Source: Chinchilla lanigera (Eukaryota > Chordata > Mammalia > Rodentia > Chinchillidae). From it: DNA of 64,000 nucleotides. The translations under genes were made by a program, and so were the position numbers. The stretch is taken from contig NW_004955488.1 in the NCBI RefSeq assembly GCF_000276665.1, forward strand, positions 2,566,419 through 2,630,418. Reading direction: 5' to 3'. The notes under the pieces are model-generated. The model ran no database searches, was not told where the DNA came from, and saw only the letters and a program-made list of their open reading frames with translations. Below, in pieces: positions 23,111 through 35,192 of the stretch (positions are counted from its first letter, which is position 1; each line of letters opens with the position of its first letter).

Positions 23111-25392
23111 TTTCCAGGGTTCTGTCAAATAACACATTAAAGTGTGCCCTTATCCACCTTACCGGCTGCATCTGGCATCATGGGAATTCTGAGTCTTCCC
23201 CGAATAAAAATTACAGTAAAAGGTAAAACATTGTGAATGAATTCCAAAATTGAGGCAGTCTCATAGGTACAACTACAGACAGGGACTTCCAGAATTCTTT
23301 AAGAAAGCTGCAAGAACTATGGAATAGGTGTGTTTGAAGTGGGGGGGGGTATCTTTTATTGGAATAATTCTTTTATATAAGTGTCCCTTGCATCTATCAT
23401 ATCTAACTCCTGTAAATACTACAAACAAATGACTCATGAAAGTTAACTCTCAAGTGAAAGTAGCATAACACTTGAATTTGACAAACAGTCTCAGAAGCTC
23501 CTGCTGACATTTCTTATATCATCTACTTTTATCTGTAACTCTCTCCTGTCATTTTTATTTATATCAAATCCACGAGTTTTCTAGTTGTTGTGGGTAGAGA
23601 AAATACTAGCTTAGCCTTTTCCTCAGGCTGTGTTGCAATTCTCTTAAAATCTAAGGATTGGAAATAAATGCATAAGATTGATATTATGTATGAAATAAAA
23701 TACATAGACATATAGAAATATAATTATATGCTTACCCACTTGCTCTGTTTGTAAAGTCCTTTAGATTTCACTGTTGCCTGGGAAGTAGAGTTATGTGCTT
23801 TTTCATAGCAAGCAAATGATTATTCTGTGTCTCTATCCACATGATTGATTTGTCCTACTATGCCTTAGATTTCCAGTTCAGTTTTCATGGCATTTGTTAG
23901 GATCAGAAACAAAAATGTATTGCAGACAGAACAGACAACGAAACAGCAAAATATTCATCAATATTTAACATACTATTTAAAAGGGATTCACTACCTGAGG
24001 TCCACAGAAGGGACATGCCGCATCATTCTTTCTCCTAACAGATTTTAGTTTTCTTAGATATTCTGTGACATATTATCTATAGAAATGTTCATTCTCCACT
24101 TTAAAATGGAGTCCATTCAGAGTTATTCTCTGTTTCTGTTCCTTTATGTGTGTATTATCCACCTCAGAAACTTTAAGTACCTAAGATGCTCCTCAGAAAA
24201 ATACCTGTCAGTCTTCATTCTATTCCTGAGGTTAAATGTCCATCTACTCCTCTGGTCTTATTTTAAGAGAATAATAGTGAAGTTCTTTGTAGGTCTGTAC
24301 CTCAACTCTTCTGAACTGTGGTCAAAAGCTTGTTATTTATGTTCTGAAACAAGCCTGTATCAAGTTTAAGCTGATAACAAATAATAGATAATTTTTGACA
24401 GTTACAATATCGTGTATGTCCAAACTTAGACAGAAGGGAATCAATTCCTATTTTGCTTTCCTTCCTGAGAAAACTATGTTTCTGGGCAACTCTTATAATG
24501 GCCAATTTGCATAGATATCTGTTTCCATCCTTTGTTGTATTTTCTGTGCTATTTTTCTCTATAATGGCTATCAGTTAAAAGAGACTCTTTGCAGAGGTTA
24601 AAGAAGTATGTTACAGTGGATCATATACACCTGACTGTAGCTCCAATTTTCATTGTTTCCCATTGTGTCTCAAAAAGAAACACAGATTTCATCCAGAGAT
24701 AGTGGAAATTCACACCATTCTTCCTTTGGCCAGAAGTTACTTCTCTGGCACTGACATTTCTGCTTCCTATTGCTGTCCAGTATCAAGAGAAAACAATTGT
24801 GCTAAGACCTTTCACAGAGACAGTTATATTTCCTTGACCAATGAACTCACATACAACTTTCCTTTTCTATTCTGGAGACAAATTAGGATTATTTTAGTTC
24901 AGCAATCACATTAACCTTTCCCTTAGAAAAATCAGAAACAAAAGCCTACCTTCCCATCAGGGGTCTTGACTTCAATGTCATTCCCTCACAGTTGCTTCTC
25001 ATTTACTGTTCATATGTGAAGAATTCCTTCATTCTCCAACACACATCAAAGTTTAATTTTAAGTAGATTATCCTAGCCTGTGTTTTCTCTCAGGAATGTC
25101 AACATTATAAGCAGAGACACTGTCAATGTGTTTAAAGACAATAACACCTAGAGGAGTGACTGCCCCGAGGTGGTACGCAACAGCTTAATCAAAGGGTTGA
25201 TGAGTTAGGTTCATGAACAATGAATATGTGTGATTTTTAAGTGATGTGTTCAATGCTATTTTAAATGCTATGAATATATGTATGCACACAATAAGCCCAG
25301 GTGACCTCTTTTATATAAGTAATCTAATTTTCTAACACATCATCATCATTGTCATCATCCTGAGCTATGAAATCGTCTCTAGAATATCTGTT
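23111..25392. other. Unassigned
   Basis: AT-rich; a run of nine Gs at 23341-23349. Short frames at 24085-24369 and 24663-24914 have no recognisable similarity. Confidence 0.3.
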
Positions 25393-25483
25393 TTCTTTCT
25401 TTTTTTTGGTACCAGGAATCGAACTCAGGACCTTGTGTCTCCCAGGCAGGCACTTATGCCACTGAGCTATATCGTCTGCCCTT
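25393..25483 (-). mobile_element. ID SINE
   Basis: Antisense ID: T-rich tail, 'GGTACCAGGAATCGAACTCA' (25408), 'CCAGGCAGGCACTTATGCCA', 'CTGAGCTATAT'. No clear duplication. Confidence 0.9.
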
Positions 25484-26565
25484 CTAATTGCTTTTTGATG
25501 ATTAGTATATTCATCTCTAAATAATACTTGCTTTCTAATTTGCTAAGTAGATTATATTAGATAAGACACTAATCTCATCTGTTCAGGTTACTTAAAAATA
25601 ACTTTCAGCCACATTTTAGACTTTTTGCCAATAAATAGTTATATTACAGTAACAACAGTTTTATGGCACTGCCTTTAAATCACATTACTTATTCAGATAT
25701 TCTCCTGAATAATATTACAGTAATTTCCTTGTACAAACTTTGTTTGTAGATTATTTCACAAATCTAGAGTCGGGCATTGAAGGTAAACCTTAAACTACAT
25801 TTACAGCTTCAAGTTTCTGTATCAACTGCCAGTGATTGAGACCGACCGATGGCCAACCTGGTTTTGAGAATCTTATCAGGCTTTATGAATACAGGAATCA
25901 CTAACTGAGGCAAGATCTTGCCCTAATTTTTGAAAGCACTCATTTGCCCTAAATCATCATGCACTCTTTTAAGAATATTGATTACACATACACTTAGTTT
26001 ACATAAACTAGCAATTATGGTACTATAGTGAGTGAGTGTATTTTATGTTCCGAAGAAGAAATAATTTCTCTTCATAAATTAGCTAAAAGGCTGAGCAGGG
26101 TGTGTTCATTTTTCATCTGACGAATTCATTGACTGGCACTTTAGATTGTATGCCTCCAGATTTCTCCGGTCTATAAACTGATTTAAAACTTGAACATTCC
26201 ACGTCTGTCCTTCTTGTCACCTGAAGCTATCACGAATACCTAGACTGATAGTTTGTATTTAACTGTAGAGTTGAGATACTTCCAGAGCTAACAGACTCTG
26301 CTGTTATTGCAGTATTGTTGCCTTTTACAATTCTATGTTTTATCTGAGGTGCTTCTCTCGAGAGTACATCTGATCCTGAACCCTCATCTACTGCAACAAT
26401 TCAATGTTTAAAAAAATAATCATAAAAATGCGTGCTGGGAGTGTCCACACCCTCCTTCATTTTGCGTTTGATCAGTGTATGTGCAGGTCGTAACAGCATG
26501 CACTGAGGTCTGAACTCAAGCAGCAGTTGTCATGAGGTCTCCTACCACTGTGTCTATTTAATTCT
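25484..26565. other. Unassigned
   Basis: No gene or recognisable repeat seen. Confidence 0.3.
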
Positions 26566-27147
26566 GTTTTTTCAATATTTATTCATTCAATTTAAAGAGA
26601 ATTTAAACAACAACAAAAATGATACAGAATTTCAAAACCACTTGGTGGGAAATTAACAATGATTATTATATTGCATGTTGTTATCGTCAAAGTAGTTGCT
26701 CAGATTACAGATATAAGTGAGTAAAATTGATCAACTAATATAAACACTAACTGTCCCTGGAATGAAATAGTAGAAATTAACAGTACAATTATCTTAGCTT
26801 AGCTTAGCTCTTATCTTAGCTAGCTAATATAATATAATGTAACATAATATAATATATATATTGTTATATTATATTATGTTACATTATATTATATTATACT
26901 AGCTTTTCTTTTCTCCTTTCCCCCATCCCAGTTGTTCTTTTCTTTTGAGCAGTTTCTTTCCCTTTCACAATATCTATTGTACCTTTTGGGTCATGTTTAC
27001 TCTTTCAGGTTCTTACCCTAGGGAAACAGTACAATGCTTACACATGTGAGTCTGATTTATTTCACTTACGAATATGGACTCTAGTTGCACCATTTACCTA
27101 TAAAAGCTTCAAGTTTCTCTTTCTGTATAGTTGAGTAATACTCCCAT
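26566..27147 (-). mobile_element. LINE-1 3' end (antisense part of a 5'-inverted copy)
   Basis: On the minus strand: the last ORF2 bases ('GAGTATTACTCAAC..' from 27147), the A/G-rich 3'UTR start ('CAATAGATATTGTGAAAGGG', 26980-26961) and a module copy at about 26610-26780. The order matches the plus-strand L1 at 1371-1870. An AT palindrome (26826-26895) interrupts the 3'UTR. Confidence 0.85.
26826..26895. repeat. 31-bp AT-rich palindrome
   Basis: 26826-26856 and 26865-26895 are exact reverse complements (each includes a GTAACAT or ATGTTAC core), with an 8-bp loop. (CTTAG)n-like words precede it at 26793-26823. Confidence 0.9.
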
Positions 27148-27244
27148 GTTTATAGCAGCACATTTTGTAATAACTGAATCTTGGAAACAACCCAAATGCC
27201 CATCAACCAAGGAATGGATAAAAAAGATGTGATATTTTTATATC
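27148..27244 (+). mobile_element. Inverted 5' segment of the same LINE-1
   Basis: Plus-strand ORF2: 'CATGTTTATAGCAGCACATT', 'GGAAACAACCCAAATGCCCA', 'AAGGAATGGATAAAAAAGAT'. In an intact L1 (1268-1370) this stretch lies immediately before the sequence that begins the antisense part at 27147. The orientation therefore flips at a point that is contiguous in the source element, the signature of twin priming. A weak 7-bp flanking match (TAATTCT, 26559-26565 and 27245-27251) is compatible. Confidence 0.85.
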
Positions 27245-27993
27245 TAATTCTTTTGCAATGAAATCTGTCACACTGCTTCCTGTGTGTTGAGTGCAAGACA
27301 AGAAATCTAGAAGTAGAATGGACAGAGGAAAAGCTTAGGGAGAATATGACATTTTCAGGATCCTGTTTATATTTTAATAAAAAAAGCTGGCATAGATTCT
27401 AAAGGATAGGAATGCTATGATATTAATTTCAGAGGAAATGTTTTTAAAACCAGTATAGTAGAAAAAATACAACACAATAACAAGGCTCTAAGCAATAAAA
27501 TGTATATTTAATGCAACATAATCATTTTGAGGGTTGCTTCAGATATATTTGCAAAGGAATGAATTACCTACTTGGAGCGCAATGATATTATACAAGAGAC
27601 AGCTAGGCTTGCTTACATGTAATTAGTAACAGCTTGCATTTAGCTATGATATGTCTATTTATGCCAATAATTCTGTTTTGGAATAATTTTAGTGATGTAG
27701 TTCTCACTAGGATACATTTAAACTGTCCTTGCACACATGAAATCATAAGTGCAGGCTGTCACAAATAGTTATTTAGAGGAAAATAAAGCAAGGGTTGGTT
27801 TTGTGATAATGTTTCATTGGGACAAGTAGCCTATATTTGAGCAAAGCAGAAATATTTTCACAGAAGAACTGGAGTTCCCAAAGGATATGTAAATATAAAC
27901 TTCAATTGTAACCTACAGATGGAAATTCATCTATTATTTAAGTAGGATAAGGTGTACATTGAATACTTCGGATGTGCATTCATTTCTCATTGA
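27245..27993. other. Unassigned AT-rich sequence
   Basis: No gene or repeat recognised. Confidence 0.3.
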
Positions 27994-28156
27994 TTTTTGT
28001 TTTTTTTTTTTTGTCTTTTTGAGACAGGGTCTCACTATGCAGTTTAGGCTGGCCTTGAGCTCACTTTGTAGTCCAGGCTAGTGTAGAACTCGCAATAATC
28101 CTCCTGCCTCAGCCTCCCGAGTGCTGGGATTACAGGCCTGCGCCAGCACACCTTCC
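27994..28156 (-). mobile_element. B1 SINE with 9-bp duplication
   Basis: T-rich tail, 'GAGACAGGGTCTCACTATGC' (28021), 'TCCTCCTGCCTCAGCCTCCC' (28099), 'GCTGGGATTACAGGCCTGCG'. Flanked by TCTCATTGA at 27985-27993 and 28157-28165. Confidence 0.95.
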
Positions 28157-28486
28157 TCTCATTGAAATTTTTAGAAAATCCTAAAACACATGATCTTAGA
28201 TTAAGAACATCACAAAATCAAGTGGATAAATAATGCCAAATTTTATAATCTGTGTATGTGTTTTAACACCAAACCAAGATAAATTAGTATTATTTGCTTA
28301 AATTTCTAAGGAAATAAAAATTAAAATATACTCTTTCTGCCGTGTCCTTTCTACATTTCCCCTGGAACAATAGTTTGAATTTTATTGCAGATTACTAGTG
28401 CAATAAATTGTGTGCCACTGGCCTGAATAAATTAGTATGATTTTCTCTATGGAAGCAGATGGTATCCCAGAAAATTTACAGCATAT

Positions 28487-28602
28487 ATATAATATGTATA
28501 TATAAAAATTATATATATACGTATATATGCACATATATACGTATATATATATGTATATATATAGAGAGAGAGGATCAAACTCAGAACCTTGCTATTGCCA
28601 GG
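28487..28602 (-). mobile_element. Truncated ID SINE with microsatellite tail
   Basis: Only 'GGATCAAACTCAGAACCTTG..TTGCCAGG' of the ID body remains (about 28572-28602). The tail has become an ~80-bp TA/ACGTATAT satellite (28487-28565). TACAGCATAT flanks the whole unit (28477-28486 and 28603-28612), which supports one insertion event. Confidence 0.75.
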
Positions 28603-28649
28603 TACAGCATATTTTGTAATTGAATATTTTTTCAAATATACATTTAATA

Positions 28650-30250
28650 ACGAATTTTCTAGGTGTTACTTCTGCTGCATTTGTGCCACATCTGACAAGC
28701 AGTTCTATGGGGATCACGGCAAAGTAGGGGCTCTACTTTAATGAAGTTTCTTTTCCTATGAAAACTTTAGGAAAGAAACTTGATATGACTCTTTTCCGAT
28801 CATCTGAAGAAGTTAAGAATGTTTTTAAAGAAGAATTCCTACCATATTTCTATTTCATCTGTGTTTTTATCACACAATAATTTTCCTTTCTCTAAAAATG
28901 ATTTCTAATTATAAAGGCTTTCTCCTGCTCTTCAGAATGTGCCGGGACTGCGCTAAATTACACTCATTCATCCATTAGTTCAGCGTTTTTAAAGGAAAGT
29001 GTGAAACGGTGCTAGCAGGCTTTGGCGGATGTATTATTCAGAAAAGGTTACTGAATTGCTTCTAGCTGAGCCAGAACATCCAGTCTTGCTCTGTCCTGTG
29101 AAAAAAGCCAGCCTGAAGGTCTCACCATTGTACTCAACAAGTTTGCTGAGCCCACACGGAATGCAGCAGTTGGGCGGAAACATTCCTAATGATCCCTCCA
29201 CAGACAGCCGGAAACATAAAACCCTTTAATATTCTAGCCTCATTATTCTCATTTTCTATAATTTAACAACTTCTCATATTATTCTTAATGGAAAAGTCAT
29301 GCAATATTGAGCAGTAACTGCTGTGAATTTCCTGCTGTATATCATTTGCATTTTTGTTACTGGTGGAGAGTAATTAACATGCTCTAATTATCATACTGAT
29401 GGTCTTTTTTAGCTTATAAGAATATAGTCATCTCACCCTCATTGATCTCACAATAGTATATTTTATTGTTTCCAATAATAGTATTCCGGGATATACAAGA
29501 CATGTTTTTAACGGGAAAAAAACGTGTGATTCTGCAGTAGCAGGTTTTCTAAATGGTTCAATTTCGAATAGAATAATGTAACATTTTATAGTTCCTATCA
29601 AAAAACACGGAGTCTTATTTCTTTGGCAGGACAATGCTATCCTTTTCTGCAAAGCGAATTGCAGTTATATTGCCCTATTATCACACAAGAAAATGTTTTC
29701 TTGCATTCCGTTCAGACTGCATCTTTTATTCCTTTGTATTTTTAAAGGTTCATGTTAAAAGTTTTGCAATGAATACACTTGTAAGTAAAAGAAAACTACC
29801 CTGTGAGAATTTTTAGTACCTTCCAATTCTTTGTACCAAAAATAATGCTTTTCTCCATTTAAAGTATTTAGCTTTTAATGTGTACACTGATCAACTAAAT
29901 CATTATATGTGAAAATAAAATATATATAAAGGAATTGACTCTACAGTTATTAAACACCTTACAATTATCAGCAACAAGTTCATCTCATTTTGCACATCGA
30001 AACAGAACTTCAGCAAGGTAATTAGCTGCTGATAGGATAAGGGTGTATTTGGTGAAATGCAAATTCTGGACTAAGTTGCTAGTGATTATAATGATTGTAC
30101 TATATCCACAGAAAGTCACTGCACAAAACATCCTGACAATGATGAATATAACATATTCTCTTATTAGCTGTTATTTGACCCCAATATTATCCTGAGCATC
30201 ATGAATGATGTGGCTGAAATCACGTTGAGGATCTGAATAAAACAAATGTA
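28650..30250. promoter_or_regulatory. Repeat-poor island, candidate conserved regulatory DNA
   Basis: No interspersed repeat is visible over ~1.6 kb in an otherwise repeat-laden window. Octamer and homeodomain words cluster: ATTTGCAT (29344-29351) with TAATTA at 29371-29376 and 29385-29390, and TAATTAG (30019-30025) with ATGCAAAT (30057-30064). Such combinations are frequent in conserved mammalian enhancers. No conservation data were available here. Confidence 0.3.
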
Positions 30251-30355
30251 GACTAAATTTCTCCTTTCATTTTGACATTCATAAGGGAGGATGAACTGAA
30301 ATGGGGTAGATCAAAACAATAAAACAGATTATAAAAGAAAGTAGTGATAATTCCT

Positions 30356-30528
30356 AGATGCGGGCATGTAATGCATGTCTGTAATCCCAGCATTTGGGAG
30401 GCTGAGACAGCAGGACAGTTGTGAGTTCGAGACCAGCCTGGGCTACAAAGTGAGCTCAAGGCCAGCCTGAACTGCATAAGAGACCCTGTCTCAAAAAGAC
30501 AAAAAAATAAAATAAAATAAAAATAAAA
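30356..30528 (+). mobile_element. B1 SINE with 10-bp duplication
   Basis: 'GTAATCCCAGCATTTGGGAG' (30381), 'GTGAGTTCGAGACCAGCCTG' (30421), 'GAGACCCTGTCTCAAAAAG', (AAAAT)n tail. GATAATTCCT at 30346-30355 and 30529-30538. Confidence 0.95.
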
Positions 30529-30609
30529 GATAATTCCTTATATAAATAAAGACATTTGTGATTGATAAGAACAGAATTTCAAGTCAATGCTCAAAAAAAA
30601 TACAGCAGT

Positions 30610-30785
30610 GATGAAAGACAGAATCTTCATTGCCTCTGATTCAGATATATTCACAACTTTACCGTGTGTCTGGACTCTATATAAAGAAAGTTATATGAAT
30701 ACTTGGTGCCTTATTTTTCTTTTTCTGTTAAGTGGACATAATAATAGAGGCTAGCTAATGATTGCTGTAAATATTAGTAATGACT
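30610..30785 (+). mobile_element. MIR SINE fragment
   Basis: 'CTTGGTGCCTTATTTTTCTT..TTAAGTGGACATAATAATAG' and '..GATTGCTGTAAATATTAGTAATG' follow the MIR 3' half. Confidence 0.5.
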
Positions 30786-30819
30786 ACTTTACCCAAAGTA
30801 CTTACTATCCTTGTAAATT

Positions 30820-31340
30820 TTTATTTTAAAGAAAATAGTAGAAAAAAAAGAACAATAGCAAATTACAAACAACACAAAGCAAGGACATTAAAAATGATTC
30901 AGGGGGAGGGGCCTGGGGATTTAGCTCAGTGGCAAAAGCGCTTGCCTGGCAAGCACAAGGTCGTGAGTTCAGTTCCTGGTACTGGAGAAAAACCAAAAAA
31001 GAACCCCCTCCAAAAAAAAAAATAAATAAAAATGATTCGGGGTTTCAAACCAAATGATAGGGATTAACAGCGGTTGTTATATTACATATTGTTATCTTCA
31101 ATGAAGTTGCTCAGCTTACCAGATGTAAGAATAGAAGATTGATCAAATCATTAAAGGGAATAAGAAAATAATAATTTAAAAGAACATTAGAGACAATATA
31201 TAGTGTCACTAGGCAGGATTGTAAGAATTCACCAATGGATACTATACTGCAAATTGTTGTCGTCACATAAATTGATCAGATTACCAAATACAAGCATGCA
31301 AAATTGGTCAAAATATTTTTAAAAAAGGAAACTCTACTTA
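30820..31340 (-). mobile_element. L1 3'UTR, two modules, split by an ID
   Basis: On the minus strand it has the terminal L1 sequence, module B (31039-31160) and module A (31180-31330). 'GGTTTCAAACCAAATGATAG' (31041) is the complement of the 'CTATCATTTGGTTTGAAACC' core seen at 49807. An ID SINE interrupts it at 30901. Confidence 0.8.
30901..31027 (+). mobile_element. ID SINE inside L1 3'UTR
   Basis: 'CTGGGGATTTAGCTCAGTGG' (30911), 'GCGCTTGCCTGGCAAGCACA', 'GAGTTCAGTTCC', A-rich tail. AAAAATGATTC duplicated at 30890-30900 and 31028-31038. It is younger than the L1 copy it split. Confidence 0.95.
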
Positions 31341-33572
31341 CTATACTTTTGAATGTCTCAAAGAAGAATTTTGACTTTAAAAATTGAACATCAATAGCCT
31401 ACTGTAAAAGGAATTTTACGTAGGGACAATTCACTTTGAGAATGAATGGATTCTGAATGTTACCTTCACCTTCATAGGTAGATTTGTTTCTTTGTCTTGG
31501 ATCAGTTTTGCTGGTCTCTGTGTCTTGGTTTTATTTTGGGTCTGCATATGGCCCCAGTATGACAACAGCAATTCTACATCACATACACTTAGATCTAAAC
31601 CCATATTTGCCATAAAAGTGCCTTTCAGAATAGAAAAAAATTATCAAAAATAGTTCTAAATTATCCAGATTGGTATGTCTTGCTTGAATCGATAATCAGT
31701 TTGAGCTAACTACTGCAAGGAGGTAAGTCCATCAGTTTGTGTGAAAGTAGATGACTGGCCCAGGTGTATTTGTAGAAAAGAAATCACACTAAAACCATAA
31801 CCAGAAGGCTAGAAAAACTCTCTACCCTCAAATGGAAACTGCGGACTTTCTCAGGAAATATAGCAAATAGAAAAATGCTGCAAACCAAAACAATAAAATG
31901 AGCAGACAAATAACCAAAAAGCAAACAGAAATGATTTGATAAAAATGCTACTGAGATAGTTTAGCGTCTGTGACCTAAAAGTAAATCAGTTACTTAATAT
32001 GGGAACCTAAGAAAACTATCGAAGTACTCAGATTCTGTTCCTCTGCATTAGTAAAAAATGAAAACTGATTTCTTTTCCAGAATTTTATGTTGTTAACAAG
32101 AGGATCCTATAAATGCTCCTATAAATTGCTCAACACGGTGCATTATAGGGCAGGAAAATGCCATATTAAATTTTAAAATGATTATAAGATTTAATAAAAT
32201 AATTATCCAGAGAAAATTGAAAGCTTCGTGATAGAAAACTGGTTAAGTAGTATTTTATTTGCATAATATACAGAAATAAGGTGTAATTAGGGTTTGAAAA
32301 ATAAGGTTATAAACAGACTTGTTATTTGGTGAAAGGAAAATATGGAAGAAATAAATAAGTATAGGTAGTGAAATCTTTATGAACATGTAATATTATATAA
32401 TATATTTATGTTATTATAAATATGGAGAAGACATTTTTCAAATCTGTAAAAGGCAAAAGGGAAGAAGTTTGCAAGCAAAGACTTCTCTCTCCTCCAGCTT
32501 GTGATTACCTTCTGTTGCCCCTTCTTGGCAGATATTAGTGTTCAACTAGCTGGTCAGGTAGAAATGTGCCTTGTGAATTCTAGGAACTAATATCACAGAC
32601 TGTAGAAGTGTGATGTGGAGCAGCAGCACACCTTAAAAGCTGGTGCTGAACTAGACTGAATTCAGCTCATCTCGTGGAGGAACAAAAGTAGATATAATGG
32701 AAACCAGAATAGAGAGGGATGATGTGATTAAAGTTCTTCAAATAATTATCGAATCAGAATTCTTACTTATACAAATATTCCTTGAGGGTTAAGAGACAAT
32801 ATCCAATTTCTGGATACAAAAATATGTGAAAAATGTTACCAAAACACCTAAAAAAGAGAAAAGGGAAAAGTAAAACACAAAGGGGTGTTCTTTGGGTAGA
32901 AGGAACATCATTCTAGATAGAAGACTTTGATGAAGGAATGGATGCAGAAGAATATAGAAAAAATCTGTAACTCTGACAAAAATTAATATAGGGTAAAAAT
33001 AGTGATGATGATTGCTATGCTTTTACAATTATATTTAAAATCAAAATGAAATAACAACATTAATATTGAAATAACAACCTTAATACCAGAAGATTATCTA
33101 GAGATGTATCCATATATACCATATTCATTTACACTGAGTTTAAAATCACTTCCTATTTTGGAGAACAATTTATAATTATGTATGAAATTATGCAATTGTT
33201 GCATATACTTAGTATTTTCACTTTTAGGTATATAAAGTTGGTAACTAAGTTTTTCTACAGAATATGAAAATATAAAGAAGTTAAAAAAACATTTCAATAT
33301 AATAGACAAATACACACAATAAATATCAGTTAAGATTTTGCTTTAAAAGGAGACTAAATACAAACAAGATACAAAATTCAGTATCCTTTCCACGGGAAAT
33401 CTACACTTAGAAGCAATTTAGGGGAATAGGATGAATTTTTTATACAAGACATTTAAGGAACACAGAACCACCTTCTCTATTGCTCTTCCATTTTCTGACA
33501 TTCCGCAACTTCCGGCCCAAATCTTTCCAGTATAGCTCACTGTGTTCTAGACTGCAGGGATTTGGAGAGGAT
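31341..33572. other. Unassigned AT-rich sequence
   Basis: No gene or recognisable repeat. Confidence 0.3.
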
Positions 33573-33676
33573 TTAAATAGGGAATTTCAAGATACACTGC
33601 ATTTAAGGAATAAGATAACAAAGTGCAGTGTGAATAAATACTGCATATAATTTAATCTAATATTCAGAATGAAAAT
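33573..33676 (+). repeat. Direct repeat, copy 1 (~105 bp)
   Basis: Partner of 34228-34330. Shared words include 'CATTTAAGGAATAAGATAA', 'GTGTGAATAAA' and 'TTTAATCTAATA'. The copies differ at roughly one base in seven. Confidence 0.8.
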
Positions 33677-34098
33677 ATCAAATTAGAAATTCTGGTTCTC
33701 CTTTACCTGTATCCTAGCCATAATGCAAAAAGCTTTTCCCATCCTATCTGTTGCTTTTCTAGCCTAAGGTCTTAAAGAGTCTTCCTTGTACTGCTTGCCA
33801 GAGAGTTGTGATTTAATTTATATGCTGTACAACATTTCAGTTAAAAACAATAGATGATTAATCTTTACAAAGTACATTTTATACATTCTTACAATGTATA
33901 AACATACATCTCATCTCCAAAAATAAAATAAAACAAAAACTTCAAAATCCTAAGCAGAAAAGTTTAAAACAACAAAATAAAATATAATAGATAGCTGGAA
34001 AGTACTTGAAAACTTGAAATAGTTAAGATGGAAAATCAGTGAAAATGATATAATGAGATTAACTAATTTAAAAAGAGTTAAGGATGTACTTTCAAAAT
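33677..34098. other. Spacer between direct repeats
   Basis: AT-rich; nothing recognised. Confidence 0.3.
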
Positions 34099-34110
34099 AA
34101 GACAAGTAGG

Positions 34111-34216
34111 GGGCTGGGGACTTAGCTCAGCGGCACAGGGCCTGCCTGGCAAGCACAAGTTGTGAGTTCAATTCCCTGTACAGGAAAAAAACCCCAAAAA
34201 AACAAACAACAAAAAA
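34111..34216 (+). mobile_element. ID SINE
   Basis: 'GGGCTGGGGACTTAGCTCAG' (34111), 'CTGCCTGGCAAGCACAAG', A-rich tail. AAGACAAGTAGG flanks it (34099-34110 and 34217-34228). Confidence 0.95.
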
Positions 34217-34227
34217 AAGACAAGTAG

Positions 34228-34330
34228 GGCTTAAATAGAGAATTTGAAGATAAACTTCATTTAAGGAATAAGATAATAGAGTGGTGTGAATAAAAGCTGC
34301 ATATATTTTAATCTAATACTCAAAAAGAAA
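34228..34330 (+). repeat. Direct repeat, copy 2 (~105 bp)
   Basis: See copy 1 at 33573. It begins immediately after an ID insertion. Confidence 0.8.
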
Positions 34331-35161
34331 AAATTATCTCCTATGTGGAGAAACAATGAAACAAACAGGAAGTGAAAATGTTAAATTTTGTATTACAAAA
34401 TTTAAAATATTAGAATATCAACATTATATAAATTTTAAAAGCAGTGCAATGATTCTGAAAGTAGAGTATTTGAAATTAATGACCAATTAGGATGGCCAAT
34501 ATACAAAGTGTGTATAGAAATTACTCATTAAGCAAAAGAAGATTTCCATGTTCACATAATATTAGAAATGGGTCATAGACAAGAAATTGAGGCAGATTTA
34601 ATGTATAATAAACAACTATTTTAACATAACATGATAAAATAAGTTTAAAGATTTCAGCAATTGATTACCTGGGATCATTTGATGTCATGTTAAATACGCA
34701 AAAAAATACTTTATGCAATAGTGCTCAATGTCCTGTGGAGCTATCTTGTTATCTCTTAAAGTATGTGTGAATGACATAAATCTTTTGTGAAGCTTTTTGT
34801 AAGCAATTTTTTAACAGACTTCAAATATTTATTTCCTTGGAGTTAATAATTTTGTCTAAGAGAACGCCATCAATATAGTTAAAATATTCATTTAGTAGTC
34901 TATGCAAAGAAAACATTAAAAATTTACTCGAAATTTTAGTTAAAAATCATGTATAATATATTGCAATCAAATGCATAGGATAAAATGATATATAGGGTTA
35001 GCTATATGAGTAGTATTTTATTTGTTGGACCTCTAACTTTGAAAGAATATTTGACATTAAAGGAAAAATTCTACATTTGTTTGGGAAGAAAATTGGGGAG
35101 AAATGCATTAAAATATCCCAAAATGTTTTCTCCATACGGTGGAGGCATACATACAAATATG

Positions 35162-35192
<31 letters not shown>

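Noticed and set aside
23341..23349. G-run as a G-quadruplex
   Set aside because: A single run of nine Gs without the three further G-tracts needed for a typical intramolecular quadruplex.
30253..30477. Minus-strand frame with 'ALSSLCSPGWSRTHNC'-type protein (also 18847-19086 and 16187-16399)
   Set aside because: This is the well-known false peptide from translating antisense 7SL-type SINEs (here B1).
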